Source: Agromyces salentinus
Lineage (GTDB): Bacteria > Actinomycetota > Actinomycetes > Actinomycetales > Microbacteriaceae
Direction of reading: 5' to 3'
DNA: 64,000 nucleotides
Assembly: GCF_009749395.1 (NCBI RefSeq)
Contig: NZ_WBIR01000016.1
Span: 50,435-114,434 of the forward strand
Shown here: positions 49,953-58,392 of the stretch, piece by piece
How the letters are laid out: each line of letters begins with the position of its first letter
Numbering within the stretch: position 1 is the first letter of the stretch
Notes under the pieces: model-generated
Databases searched by the model: none
Seen by the model: only the letters and a program-made list of their open reading frames with translations
What the model was told of the DNA's origin: nothing
Position numbers and translations under genes: made by a program

Positions 49953-52846
49953 GCGTTCACCTCGGTGGTGGTGTGCGCCTCGGCCGGTTCGGCGGGCTGG
50001 GTGAGTTCGAGCACGGGGACGTCGCTGCGGCCGGCCGCCGCGAGCAGGGCGCGACCGGTCTCGCGATCGGTCGCCGAGAGCACGACGGTGACGGATGCCT
50101 CGAGCGAGGCGTCCCAGAGTGCGGAGGCGACCTGGTCGCGGGTGGCCTCGTCGACGAGCTGGTCGGCGCCGTCGATGACGACGATGCCCCCTCGCCCGCT
50201 CGCGGCACGACGCACGTCGGCGACGGGATCCGCCGAGTCGCCGAGCAGGACCACGCCGACGCGCGAGCGCACCCAGGCAGAGCGACCGGGCAGCAGGTGC
50301 CCCCCGACGCGCAGGCGGCCGTCGGTGGGATCGATGCGGCCGGCGAGCGTCAGCAGCAGCGCGCGCGAGGCGATCTGGTCGTCGCCGGTCACGATGAGCG
50401 ACTGTCCGGGCTCGACCCGCAGGCTCACGCCCCCGAACACGGTCACGTCGCGCTCGACGAGCGAGACGCCGGCCCCGACGATCGCGGCGGACGTGTCGGG
50501 CTCCGGCCAGTCGGCGAGCGCGAGCTCGCGTTCGACGGCCTCGCCCTCGATGTCGAAGTGCGGCAGCGCCCGGTCGAGCCATGCCGGGAGCCACCAGGCC
50601 TTGTCGCCGAGCAGCGCCATGACGGCCGGCACGAGCGTCATGCGCACGATGAAGGCGTCGATCGCGATGCCGACGGCGAGGCCGAGGGCGATCGGCTTGA
50701 GCGAGGAGTCGCCCTCGGGCACGAAGGCGGCGAAGACCGCGAACATGATGACGGCGGCGGCGGTCACGACGCGGGCCGAGGCGGTGAAGCCGGAGCGCAC
50801 GGCGCCGATGGCGACCTCGCGCGGGCTGCGGCTCGCGTGGCCGTCGAGCGCCTTGCGCGCGTGGACGTAGTCCTCCCGCATGCGGCTGACGAGGAAGACC
50901 TGGTAGTCCATCGCGAGGCCGAACAGCACGCCCATCGCGACGATCGGCATGAAGCTGATGATGGGCCCCACCTTGGTGACGTGCAGCAGGTCGGCGAACC
51001 ATCCCCATTCGAAGACGGCCGCGACGACCCCGAACGCGGCCACGACGGAGAGCAGGTAGCCCGCTGCCGCGGTGATCGGCACCCAGATGGATCGGAAGAC
51101 GATCGCGAGCAGGATGAGCGAGAGCCCGACCACGAAGAGCCCGAAGGGCAGCAGCGCCGCCCCGAGCCGGTCGGAGATGTCGATCGCGACGGCCGTGAAG
51201 CCGGTGACCTTGAGGTCGACCCCGTACTCGTCGAGGAAGTGGTCGTGCAGCCCGCGGAGTTCGCGCACGAGGTCGGCGGTGGCCGGGTCGTCGGGAGCCG
51301 TGGTCGGGATGATCTGCACGATGCCGGTGTCGGCCGTCTCGTTCGGCACGGCGAGCGCGACCGTCTCGACGCCGGGCAGGGTGGCGATCTCATCGCCGAG
51401 GTCCTCCATGAGCCCGAGCGGGTCGGTCGAGGTGACGATCGTGCCGGTCATCACGAGCGGCCCGTTGAATCCGGGCCCGAAGTGCTCGGCGACGAGATCG
51501 TACGACTGGCGCGCCTCGTTGTCCTTCGGCAGCATGCCGGCGTTCGGCAGCGCGAGCGCGAGGCTGGCCGCGGGGATCGCGACGATGCCGAGCGAGAGCA
51601 CGACGGCCACGGTCGTGACGATCGGATGCCGCGTGATCAGTCCGACCCAGCGCGAGGCGAAGCCCCGACGGGCGGGCTCGGCCGGCGTCGACTGCCCGGC
51701 GGTCGCCGTCGCATCCGTCGACGGCCCCGCGGCACCGGGAACGGCAGCGGATGCCGCAGCACGCCGCCCGGCGGCATCCGCGGTGCCCGTCGCGCGACGA
51801 CGCCGACGCGGCTCGCGCCGCTTCCAGCCGACGACGCGGCCCTTCGCGAACCCGAGGAGCGCGGGGGTCAGGGTGATGGCCACGAGCACGGCGATCGCCA
51901 CGGCCGCGGCGGCGGCGACGCCCATGACCGTGAGGAACGGGATGTTGGCGAAGCCGAGGCCGATGAGCGCGATGAGCACGGTGATGCCCGCGAAGACGAC
52001 GGCGGAGCCCGCGGTGCCGGTGGCCCGCGCCGCGGATTCCTCGGGGTCCTCGCCCGCTCGCACCTGGTCCTGATGTCGGGCCATGATGAACAGCGCGTAG
52101 TCGATGCCGACGGCGAGGCCGAGCATCAGCGCGAGCAGCGGCGTGGTCGAGGAGATGGTCGCGAACGCGGTCGACAGCATGATCAGCGAGAGCGCGAGGC
52201 CCACGCCGATGACCGCCGAGGCGAGGGGGAGGAACGCGACCGCGATCGAGCGGAACGTCACGATCAGCACGAACAGGGCGATGAGGAGGCCCACGCCCTC
52301 GGTGAGCGTCACGCCGGGGACGGAGACCGCGAACAGGTCGCCGCCCAGCGACACCTCGGCCCCCTCGGGGAGCGCGGCCTCGAGGTCGGCGGTCAGCGCG
52401 CCGAGGTCGTCCTTCGTCGAGGCCGGGACGTCGGTGGCCTGGCCGTCGAACTGGAGGCGGACGAGCGCGGCGCTGCCGTCGTCGGCGACGAGGCCGGTGA
52501 CCATCTCGTCGTACGGATCGGTGACCGCGAGCACGCCGTCGAGGTCTTCGATCTGGCCGATCGCCTGCTCGATCTCGGTGGTGAACGGAGCATCCTCGAC
52601 ACTGTCGCCATCGGGGGCGACGACGATGAACTGGGCGCTCGTCCCGCTGGCCGACGGGAAGGACCTGTTCAGCTGCTCGAGGCCGGCCTGCGCCTCGGTG
52701 CCGGGGATCGAGAACGAGTTGCTCGTGCTCTTGCCGAACATCGCGAAGGCGCCGCCGGCGATCACGAGCAGCAGCAGCCACGAGACGAGCACGCGCCACG
52801 GGTGCCGGAACGACCAGCGACCGAGCGAATAGAGCAGAGTGGACAC
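49949..52846 (-). CDS. MMPL/RND-family transporter fused to a degenerate ABC ATPase-like domain
   Basis: A 965-residue exporter. Residues ~1-760 have two MMPL repeats, each with one helix, a large external domain and five to six helices; the family GxxxDY appears as VGIDYALFI and AMDYQVFLVSRMREDY, the proton-relay region. After DFDIEGEAV, residues ~785-955 resemble an ABC nucleotide-binding domain (VTVFGGVSLRVEPGQSLIVTG, LAGRIDPTDGRLRVGG), but the Walker A Lys is missing (TGDDQIASRA), there is no LSGGQ signature, and Walker B reads VVIDGADQL. It starts at a GTG with GGAGG upstream, is coupled to YhgE/Pip, and is divergent from a TetR gene. Cargo is probably a lipid or hydrophobic toxin. Confidence 0.9.
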   Translation of the reverse strand: MSTLLYSLGRWSFRHPWRVLVSWLLLLVIAGGAFAMFGKSTSNSFSIPGTEAQAGLEQLNRSFPSASGTSAQFIVVAPDGDSVEDAPFTTEIEQAIGQIEDLDGVLAVTDPYDEMVTGLVADDGSAALVRLQFDGQATDVPASTKDDLGALTADLEAALPEGAEVSLGGDLFAVSVPGVTLTEGVGLLIALFVLIVTFRSIAVAFLPLASAVIGVGLALSLIMLSTAFATISSTTPLLALMLGLAVGIDYALFIMARHQDQVRAGEDPEESAARATGTAGSAVVFAGITVLIALIGLGFANIPFLTVMGVAAAAAVAIAVLVAITLTPALLGFAKGRVVGWKRREPRRRRRATGTADAAGRRAAASAAVPGAAGPSTDATATAGQSTPAEPARRGFASRWVGLITRHPIVTTVAVVLSLGIVAIPAASLALALPNAGMLPKDNEARQSYDLVAEHFGPGFNGPLVMTGTIVTSTDPLGLMEDLGDEIATLPGVETVALAVPNETADTGIVQIIPTTAPDDPATADLVRELRGLHDHFLDEYGVDLKVTGFTAVAIDISDRLGAALLPFGLFVVGLSLILLAIVFRSIWVPITAAAGYLLSVVAAFGVVAAVFEWGWFADLLHVTKVGPIISFMPIVAMGVLFGLAMDYQVFLVSRMREDYVHARKALDGHASRSPREVAIGAVRSGFTASARVVTAAAVIMFAVFAAFVPEGDSSLKPIALGLAVGIAIDAFIVRMTLVPAVMALLGDKAWWLPAWLDRALPHFDIEGEAVERELALADWPEPDTSAAIVGAGVSLVERDVTVFGGVSLRVEPGQSLIVTGDDQIASRALLLTLAGRIDPTDGRLRVGGHLLPGRSAWVRSRVGVVLLGDSADPVADVRRAASGRGGIVVIDGADQLVDEATRDQVASALWDASLEASVTVVLSATDRETGRALLAAAGRSDVPVLELTQPAEPAEAHTTTEVNA

Positions 52847-52876
52847 AGCGCCTCCGAGCCGATGTCAGAACGATTC

Positions 52877-52892
52877 GATACAGCGCTGTATC
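52877..52892. promoter_or_regulatory. TetR operator, copy 1
   Basis: GATACAGCGCTGTATC is a perfect 16-bp palindrome (GATACA, four bases, TGTATC). It lies between the divergent MMPL and TetR genes, 30 bases from the MMPL GTG. Copy 2 follows directly. Confidence 0.8.
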
Positions 52893-52910
52893 CGATACAT
52901 AGTTGTATCG
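52893..52910. promoter_or_regulatory. TetR operator, copy 2
   Basis: CGATACA-TAGT-TGTATCG repeats the same half-sites with the same four-base centre. The two centres are 17 bp apart, so two TetR dimers could bind side by side and repress both divergent genes. Confidence 0.8.
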
Positions 52911-52963
52911 TAATTCGAACGCGCGCCACGAACCTGTGGCCTTCGTGTGAAACGGGGGGTTGA

Positions 52964-53608
52964 ATGAGATCCATGGTCGATTCCGAGGTCACCTCGACGC
53001 GGAGCCGCGAGCGCACGAGGCAGCGGCTCCTCGACGCCGCGGCGCAGGTGTTCGCCGAGGTCGGGCTCGACGCGGCATCCGTGGAGGCCATCTGCGATCG
53101 CGCCGGATTCACCCGCGGCGCCTTCTACTCCAACTTCGAGACGAAGGACGAGCTCTTCCTCGAGCTCTCGGGCCTCGTCGCCACCGAGCGCGTCGCCGCG
53201 GTGCGCTCCCGCGTCGGCGAGCTCGAGCAGGAGGGCGGCTTCGACCTCACGCCGACCGATGCCTTCGCGATCATCGAGCAGGTGCTCGACCTCTCGGCCG
53301 ACGACCGGCTCGGGGTGCTGCTCATGAGCGAGATCCGGATCCACGCGCTGCGCAACCCCGACCTCGCCGCGGCCTACCTCGAGCAGGAGGCTGAGATGCA
53401 GCGAGGGGTCGCGCAGATCGTCGCGGACATCGGCCGCGCCAAGGGCATCCGCTTCCGGGTCACGGCCGACGAGGCCGCGCGCATCATGCTGCTCGTGTGG
53501 GAGGGTGCCGCCGTGCGCGCCGCGATGGGCGGTGTCGACGCCGAGGAGCTCCGCCGCCGCACGAGCACCGAGCTCGCGCTCGTCGCGCAGCTCACGATCG
53601 CCGACTGA
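52964..53608 (+). CDS. TetR-family repressor of the MMPL-YhgE operon
   Basis: A 214-residue repressor. Residues ~15-62 are the helix-turn-helix (RERTRQRLLDAAAQVFAEVGLDAASVEAICDRAGFTRGAFYSNFETKDELFLEL), with the recognition helix ending GAFYSNF as in most TetR proteins. Residues 65-214 are the helical ligand domain with no obvious known ligand. It is divergent from the MMPL gene with a GATACA-N4-TGTATC double operator between them. The ATG at 52964 follows GGGGGG closely; an in-frame ATG three codons later (52973) is an alternative. Its inducer is probably a substrate of the exporter. Confidence 0.9.
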   Translation: MRSMVDSEVTSTRSRERTRQRLLDAAAQVFAEVGLDAASVEAICDRAGFTRGAFYSNFETKDELFLELSGLVATERVAAVRSRVGELEQEGGFDLTPTDAFAIIEQVLDLSADDRLGVLLMSEIRIHALRNPDLAAAYLEQEAEMQRGVAQIVADIGRAKGIRFRVTADEAARIMLLVWEGAAVRAAMGGVDAEELRRRTSTELALVAQLTIAD

Positions 53609-53641
53609 GCGGCGCCGCGGCCTCCTCGACCGCCGCCGCGA

Positions 53642-54850
53642 TCAGAGCGCGATGGTCTCCACCAGGTCGCCGGCGGCGAGCTCGGTGACCTCCTCCGGCA
53701 CGACGATCAAGAGGTCGGATGCCGCGAGCGTCGCGACGAGGTGCGACCCGGGGCCTCCGACGACGAGCGCCCGCCCGTCGTCGTCGCGTCGGCCGCGCAG
53801 GTACTGCCGCCTGCCCTCGATCGACACGAGCGGTTCGGCCAGCGCGATCCGCGCGACGGATGCCGCGGGGCGACCCGAGATGGCCCGCAGCGTCGGAGCG
53901 ACGAAGAGCTCGAACGAGAGCTGGGCACTCACCGGGTTGCCCGGGAACCCGATGACCGGCATGCCCCGGTAGGCGGCCACGGCCTGCGGCCCGCCCGGCT
54001 GCATGGCGACACTGCCGACCCAGGCGCCGAGCGGTTCGAGGAGCTCGCGAACGACCTCGTAGGCGCCCTTCGAGACGCCGCCGCTCGTGAGGACGACCTC
54101 GGCACCCGCCGCGCGCGCGGCGTCGAGCTCACCCCGGAGCCGCTCGACGTCGTCGCGCACGCGGGCCTCGTGCACGACGAGTGCGCCGGCCGCGCGTACG
54201 GCGGCGGCGAGGGCGACGCCGTTGGCATCGGGGATCTCCCCGGCGCCGAGCGTCTCGCCGGGCGCCACGAGCTCGCTGCCCGTGCTGATGACGGCGACCC
54301 GGACCCGCTCGCGCACGAGCAGCTCCGTGAGGCCCGATGCCGCGGCGGCCGCGAGATGTCGGGATCCGAGCGTGAGGCCCGGCGGCAGCACGTCGTCGCC
54401 GGCTTCGAGGTCGGAACCCGCGTCGCGGACGTACTCGCCCGCCGACCTGCCGCGGAGGACGGTGACGGATGCCGCGCCGTCGACCTCCGCGCCCGGTTCG
54501 GTGTCCTCGACGGGCACGACCGCGTCGGCGCCCTCGGGCACCGGAGCGCCCGTCATGATCCGCACCGCGGTGCCCGGCGCGAGCGCCGCCGGCTCGCCGG
54601 GCGCGGCCGCCACCTCACCGGCGATCGGCAACGCCACCGGCACCGCGGCGACGTCCGCGGCCCGCACGGCGAACCCGTCCATCTGCGCGTTCCGGAACGG
54701 CGGCAGGGCGATGGGCGACTCGACGGGCGACGCCGTGATGCGGCCGAGCGCCTCGGCGAGTGCGACGCGCTCCGTCGGCCGGGCGCCGAGGCCGGAGAGG
54801 AGCGAGCGCACGAAGGCGGCGTGCTCCTCGACGCTCACGCGAGCGCTCAT
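53642..54850 (-). CDS. molybdopterin molybdotransferase MoeA, copy 2
   Basis: A 402-residue full-length MoeA paralogue: PPFRNAQMDGFAVRAADVA, MTGAPVPEGADAVVPVEDT, VISTGSELV, LTSGGVSKGAYEVV and GFPGNPVSAQLSFELFV are all present, so it is probably active. It lacks the Asp-Ala insertion of copy 1, and the two are clearly diverged, which argues against recent duplication. It starts at an ATG at 54850, divergent from the HTH-TOBE gene and modABC, so the second copy sits with molybdate uptake while the first sits with mobA. Two MoeA proteins may divide molybdenum and tungsten or different cofactor forms; that is inference. Confidence 0.92.
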   Translation of the reverse strand: MSARVSVEEHAAFVRSLLSGLGARPTERVALAEALGRITASPVESPIALPPFRNAQMDGFAVRAADVAAVPVALPIAGEVAAAPGEPAALAPGTAVRIMTGAPVPEGADAVVPVEDTEPGAEVDGAASVTVLRGRSAGEYVRDAGSDLEAGDDVLPPGLTLGSRHLAAAAASGLTELLVRERVRVAVISTGSELVAPGETLGAGEIPDANGVALAAAVRAAGALVVHEARVRDDVERLRGELDAARAAGAEVVLTSGGVSKGAYEVVRELLEPLGAWVGSVAMQPGGPQAVAAYRGMPVIGFPGNPVSAQLSFELFVAPTLRAISGRPAASVARIALAEPLVSIEGRRQYLRGRRDDDGRALVVGGPGSHLVATLAASDLLIVVPEEVTELAAGDLVETIAL

Positions 54851-54966
54851 CGACGCGTCCGCGTCGGGCTGGAGGCGAGCGGTGCGGCGGTGAGGCGGGT
54901 CATCCCCCGATTCTCGCAGGCGGCCGACCGGTCACGATGTCCCCGACCCGCGGGTGCGCAATGCAG

Positions 54967-54972
54967 TAGCCT
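54967..54972 (+). promoter_or_regulatory. -10 box of the HTH-TOBE/modABC operon
   Basis: TAGCCT lies 26 bases before the ATG at 54999, and GGGAG sits six bases before that ATG. A -35 is not evident. This would be the promoter of the molybdate transport operon. Confidence 0.4.
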
Positions 54973-54998
54973 GAGATTCCGCGAATACGGGAGAAACC

Positions 54999-55415
54999 AT
55001 GACCCAGTTCCGCATCAGCGAAGCGGCAGCCCTCCTCGGTGTCAGCGACGACACCGTCCGCCGCTGGGCCGATCAGGGGCGCATCCAGGCGCGACGCGGC
55101 GACAACGGCCTGCAGGTGGTCGAGGGCGCCGACCTCGTCGCGCTCATGACCGAGCACGCGGGCGGCGACGCCCTCGCCGGGGCCTTCCCCCTCGCTCGCA
55201 CGTCGGCCCGCAACCGGTTCATCGGCCTCGTCACGGCGGTGCATCGCGACGGCGTCATGGCGCAGGTCGAACTCCAGGCGGGGCCGTTCCGCGTCGTGTC
55301 GCTCATGAGCCGCGAAGCCGCCGACGAGCTCGGGCTCGAGCCGGGCGTCCTCGCCGCGGCGACGGCCAAGGCGACCGTCGTGTCGATCGAGCGACCGCCG
55401 GGAGCGAACGGATGA
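54999..55415 (+). CDS. HTH-TOBE molybdenum-binding regulator or storage protein (Mop-like)
   Basis: A 138-residue two-domain protein. Residues ~4-50 are a MerR/excisionase-type helix-turn-helix (FRISEAAALLGVSDDTVRRWADQGRIQARRGDNG), and ~70-135 are a TOBE/Mop molybdate-binding domain (ARNRFIGLVTAVHRDGVMAQVELQAGPFRVVSLMSREAADELGLEPG). Such fusions bind molybdate and may control modABC in actinobacteria that lack E. coli-type ModE. The stop overlaps the modA ATG (ATGA, 55412-55415), so it is the first gene of the operon and is probably autoregulatory. DNA binding is inferred from the HTH alone. Confidence 0.85.
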   Translation: MTQFRISEAAALLGVSDDTVRRWADQGRIQARRGDNGLQVVEGADLVALMTEHAGGDALAGAFPLARTSARNRFIGLVTAVHRDGVMAQVELQAGPFRVVSLMSREAADELGLEPGVLAAATAKATVVSIERPPGANG

Positions 55416-56290
55416 CCCGACCACGACGTGCGCCGTCGGCCGGCCGGATGCCTCGTGCTTGGCGGATGCCGCGTGCTTCGCGGCCGCGCGGCGCGGCCGC
55501 CCTCGCGGCGGCCGCCCTCGCCCTGACGCTCACGGGCTGCGCTCCGACCGCCGACCAGCCGGGCGGCTCGACGTCCCCGTCGGAGCCCACGGGTGCCGCC
55601 GCCACGGGCGAGCTGGGGGAGGCCGACCTCACCGTGCTCGCCGCAGCCTCGCTCACGGAGGCCTTCGACGCCCTCGCCGGGCAGTTCGAGCAGGCCAACC
55701 CGGGCGTCGAGGTGACCGTGAGCTACGGCGGCAGCGGCGCACTCGCGACACAGGTCCTCGAGGGCGCCCCAGCCGACGTCTTCGCCTCGGCGGCCGAGCC
55801 GCCCATGCAGCAGGTGGTCGACGCCGGCCTCGTCTCCGCCCCTGAGGCCTTCGCCACGAACACGCTCGAGCTCGTCGTCCCGGCCGGCAACCCGGCCGGC
55901 GTGACCGGCCTCGCGAACCTCGCGGACCCCGACCTGCGCATCGCGCTCTGCGATCCGTCCGTGCCGTGCGGCGCGGCATCCGTCGAGCTCCTCGCGAATG
56001 AGGACGTCACCGGGGCTCCCGACACGCTCGAGTCCGACGTGAAGGCGGTGCTCGCCAAGGTCTCGCTCGGCGAGGTCGACGCGGCGCTCGTCTACCGCAC
56101 CGACGTGCTGGCCGGTGGCGACGCCGTGGACGGCATCGAGGTCCCGGCCGCGGCCGGCGTCGTGAACCGCTACCCGATCGCCGCGCTCACCGAGTCGCCC
56201 GCTCCCGGAGCCGCCGCCGCCTTCGTCGCGTTCGTGACGGGAGACGCCGGCCGCGAGACGCTCGCCGCGTACGGATTCGGCGCCCCCTGA
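55412..56290 (+). CDS. modA: molybdate ABC transporter substrate-binding lipoprotein
   Basis: A 292-residue lipoprotein that captures molybdate outside the membrane. The signal peptide ends in lipobox LTGC (lipidated C43) and is preceded by a long Arg-rich n-region with two RMPRA repeats encoded by the over-represented GGATGCC word. The mature part has ModA landmarks: VLAAASLTEAFDALAGQFEQ, YGGSGALATQVLEGAPADVFASA, LVVPAGNPAGV, LCDPSVPCGAA and ALVYRTDV. It overlaps modB by one base (TGATG). An in-frame start closer to the hydrophobic core would shorten the n-region, but the ATGA overlap with the upstream gene favours 55412. Confidence 0.92.
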   Translation: MTRPRRAPSAGRMPRAWRMPRASRPRGAAALAAAALALTLTGCAPTADQPGGSTSPSEPTGAAATGELGEADLTVLAAASLTEAFDALAGQFEQANPGVEVTVSYGGSGALATQVLEGAPADVFASAAEPPMQQVVDAGLVSAPEAFATNTLELVVPAGNPAGVTGLANLADPDLRIALCDPSVPCGAASVELLANEDVTGAPDTLESDVKAVLAKVSLGEVDAALVYRTDVLAGGDAVDGIEVPAAAGVVNRYPIAALTESPAPGAAAAFVAFVTGDAGRETLAAYGFGAP

Positions 56291-57108
56291 TGGCGAGGAC
56301 CGCGACTCCCGTCACCGGACGCCTGGCCTGGCCGATCGTCGCCGGCGCGGTCCTCGCACTCGCGGTCCTCGTGCTGCCGCTCCTCGCGCTCGTGGTGCGC
56401 GCGCCGTGGGCCGACCTGCCCGCCCTCCTCGCGAGCAGTGCCGTGCTCGAAGCCCTCGCGCTCTCGTTCGGCACGGCGATCCTCGCGACCGCCATCTGCC
56501 TCGTCCTCGGCATCCCGCTCGCGGCACTCGTCGCCCGCGCTGAGTCATGGGCGACGCTCCCCCGGCGGCTGCTCCGGGCGGCGGTCACCGTGCCGCTCGT
56601 CCTGCCGCCGGTGGTCGGCGGCATCGCGCTGCTCACGCTCCTCGGCCGACGGGGCGTCATCGGCGAATGGCTCGATCGCGTGTTCGGCGTGACGATCCCC
56701 TTCACCACCGGCGCGGTCGTCATCGCGCAGGTCTTCGTCGCCCTTCCGTTCCTCGTCTTCGCCGTCGAGGGCGCCCTGCGCTCGTCCGACCGCCGCACGG
56801 AGCTCGCCGCCGCCACCCTCGGCGCCTCGCGCTGGCAGGTGTTCCGGCACGTGACGCTGCCGATCGTCGCGCCGGGCGTCGCGGCGGGCGGGGTGCTCTG
56901 CTTCACGCGGGCGCTCGGCGAGTTCGGGGCGACGATCACGTTCGCCGGTTCCCTGCCGGGCACGACCCGCACCCTCCCCATCGCGAGCTACCTCGCGATG
57001 CAGACCGATCCCGACGAGGCGGTCGCCCTGGCACTGCTGCTCCTGGCCGTCTCCGTCGTCGTGCTCCTCACCCTGCGCGACCGCTGGCTTCCGGGGGCGA
57101 CGGCATGA
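56290..57108 (+). CDS. modB: molybdate ABC transporter permease
   Basis: A 272-residue membrane permease with six helices. The EAA loop that contacts the ATPase is LAAATLGASRWQVFRHVTLPIVAPG, near residues 178-202; VPLVLPPVVGGIALLTLLGRRG is the conserved ModB pore region. It overlaps modA by one base and modC by four bases. N-terminal residues MARTATPVTGRLAWPIVAG are short and basic, as expected. Together with ModA and ModC it forms the high-affinity molybdate importer supplying the cofactor genes on both sides. Confidence 0.93.
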   Translation: MARTATPVTGRLAWPIVAGAVLALAVLVLPLLALVVRAPWADLPALLASSAVLEALALSFGTAILATAICLVLGIPLAALVARAESWATLPRRLLRAAVTVPLVLPPVVGGIALLTLLGRRGVIGEWLDRVFGVTIPFTTGAVVIAQVFVALPFLVFAVEGALRSSDRRTELAAATLGASRWQVFRHVTLPIVAPGVAAGGVLCFTRALGEFGATITFAGSLPGTTRTLPIASYLAMQTDPDEAVALALLLLAVSVVVLLTLRDRWLPGATA

Positions 57109-57851
57109 TCGGCGGCGTCGGGATGACGGATGCCGCGCGCACGCGCCCTGGCCTCGACGTCGATGTGTCGCTCAGCTACGGGCCGACCCGCATCGCCGCC
57201 GCCTTCGCCGTGCGCCCGGGGCATCCGCTGGCGATCATCGGCCCGAACGGCGCCGGCAAGTCGAGCCTGCTCGCCGCCGTCGCCGGACTCGTCCCGCTCG
57301 ATGCCGGCACCGTCTCGATCGGCGACCGCAGGGTCGAGGCGCTGCCGCCCGAACGTCGGCGCATCGGCGTCGTGTTCCAGGACTACGTGCTCTTCCCGCA
57401 CCTGACCGTGCGCGACAACGTCGCCTTCGCCGCCCGGATGCGCGGACCGCGGGCCGCCGCTCGCGCGGCTGCCGAGCCCTGGCTCGAACGCTACGACCTC
57501 ATCGCGCTCGCCGATCGGCTCCCGTCCGAGCTCTCGGGCGGCCAGCGGCAACGCGCGGCGCTGGCCAGGGCCCTCGCCGCCGAGCCCGACGTGCTGCTGC
57601 TCGACGAGCCGATGTCGGCCCTCGACGTCGAGATCCGCGGGGACATGCGGGCCGAACTGGCCACCCACGTCCGCGAGTTCGGCGGCGCGACGGTGCTCGT
57701 CACGCATTCGCCCGCCGACGCGGCCATGCTCGCCGATCAGGTGCTCGTGCTGGAACGCGGCATGGTGACCCAGCGCGGCACCCTCGACGAACTGCGGGCC
57801 GCGCCCGCGACTCCCTACGTGCGACGCATGCTCGCGGCATCCGAGGCCTGA
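57105..57851 (+). CDS. modC: molybdate ABC transporter ATPase
   Basis: A 248-residue ATPase: Walker A IIGPNGAGKSS (46-53 for GPNGAGKS), Q-loop VVFQDYVLFPHL, signature LSGGQRQRAALARALA, Walker B VLLLDEPMSALD and H-loop VTHS. It lacks the C-terminal TOBE domain of E. coli ModC, which explains why a separate TOBE protein is encoded at the head of the operon. The ATG overlaps the modB stop (ATGA, 57105-57108); a second in-frame ATG (MTDAARTRP) six codons later is possible. It is the last gene of the operon. Confidence 0.93.
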   Translation: MIGGVGMTDAARTRPGLDVDVSLSYGPTRIAAAFAVRPGHPLAIIGPNGAGKSSLLAAVAGLVPLDAGTVSIGDRRVEALPPERRRIGVVFQDYVLFPHLTVRDNVAFAARMRGPRAAARAAAEPWLERYDLIALADRLPSELSGGQRQRAALARALAAEPDVLLLDEPMSALDVEIRGDMRAELATHVREFGGATVLVTHSPADAAMLADQVLVLERGMVTQRGTLDELRAAPATPYVRRMLAASEA

Positions 57852-57882
57852 ACCGCGACCTCGCGAACCGCGCCTTCGCGCG

Positions 57883-58392
57883 TCACGATCGGGGAGCCGC
57901 GCCCGGCGCCTCCTTCGGCGTGTCGAACCGCGAGGCCATCGGAGGTTCGAACTCGATCTCGGCCCACTCGTCGATGTCGAAGTCGAGTTCGAGCACGGCG
58001 CAGGTCGGCATCTCGCCGACGGAGCGGGTGAGGTCGAACGCGAAGTCCGAGATGCCGGGGTTGTGCGCCACCACCATGACGCGGGCGAGCTCGCCGTCGA
58101 GCTCGCCGACGACCCGCAGGATCGTCTCGGGCGAGGAGCCGTAGAGCCGGTCCTCGAGCACGACGGATGCCGCGTCGAGCCCGAGCGCGTCGGCGATGAG
58201 CCCGGCCGTGGTCCGCGCCCGGAGCGCGGTGCTCGAGACGATGAGGTCGGGGATCGCGCCGCGCTCGCGCAGGCGGCGGCCCATCTCCGGCGCATCGCGG
58301 AGCCCCCGATCGTTGAGCGGCCGGTCATGGTCGCTGAGGCCCGGCTGCCCCCAGTCGGACTTCGCGTGCCGAACGAGCGTGAGCGTCTTCAT
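57883..58392 (-). CDS. SixA-type histidine phosphatase
   Basis: A 169-residue phosphatase of the histidine-phosphatase superfamily. The catalytic RHG motif appears as RHA (LTLVRHAKSDW, H9), as in SixA; the second half VMVVAHNPGISDFA gives the second catalytic His. SixA in E. coli dephosphorylates phospho-His on PtsN-system proteins; the actinobacterial target is unknown. The ATG at 58392 overlaps the hutG stop (ATGA, 58389-58392), so it is made from the same message as hutG and could be under the hut operator. A C-terminal Pro/Ala tail is poorly conserved. Confidence 0.85.
   Translation of the reverse strand: MKTLTLVRHAKSDWGQPGLSDHDRPLNDRGLRDAPEMGRRLRERGAIPDLIVSSTALRARTTAGLIADALGLDAASVVLEDRLYGSSPETILRVVGELDGELARVMVVAHNPGISDFAFDLTRSVGEMPTCAVLELDFDIDEWAEIEFEPPMASRFDTPKEAPGAAPRS

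Noticed and set aside
49928..52963. A 1011-codon plus-strand frame opposite the MMPL gene
   Set aside because: Composition is Arg/Glu/Asp/His-rich with no recognisable fold, as is typical of antisense frames in high-GC DNA.
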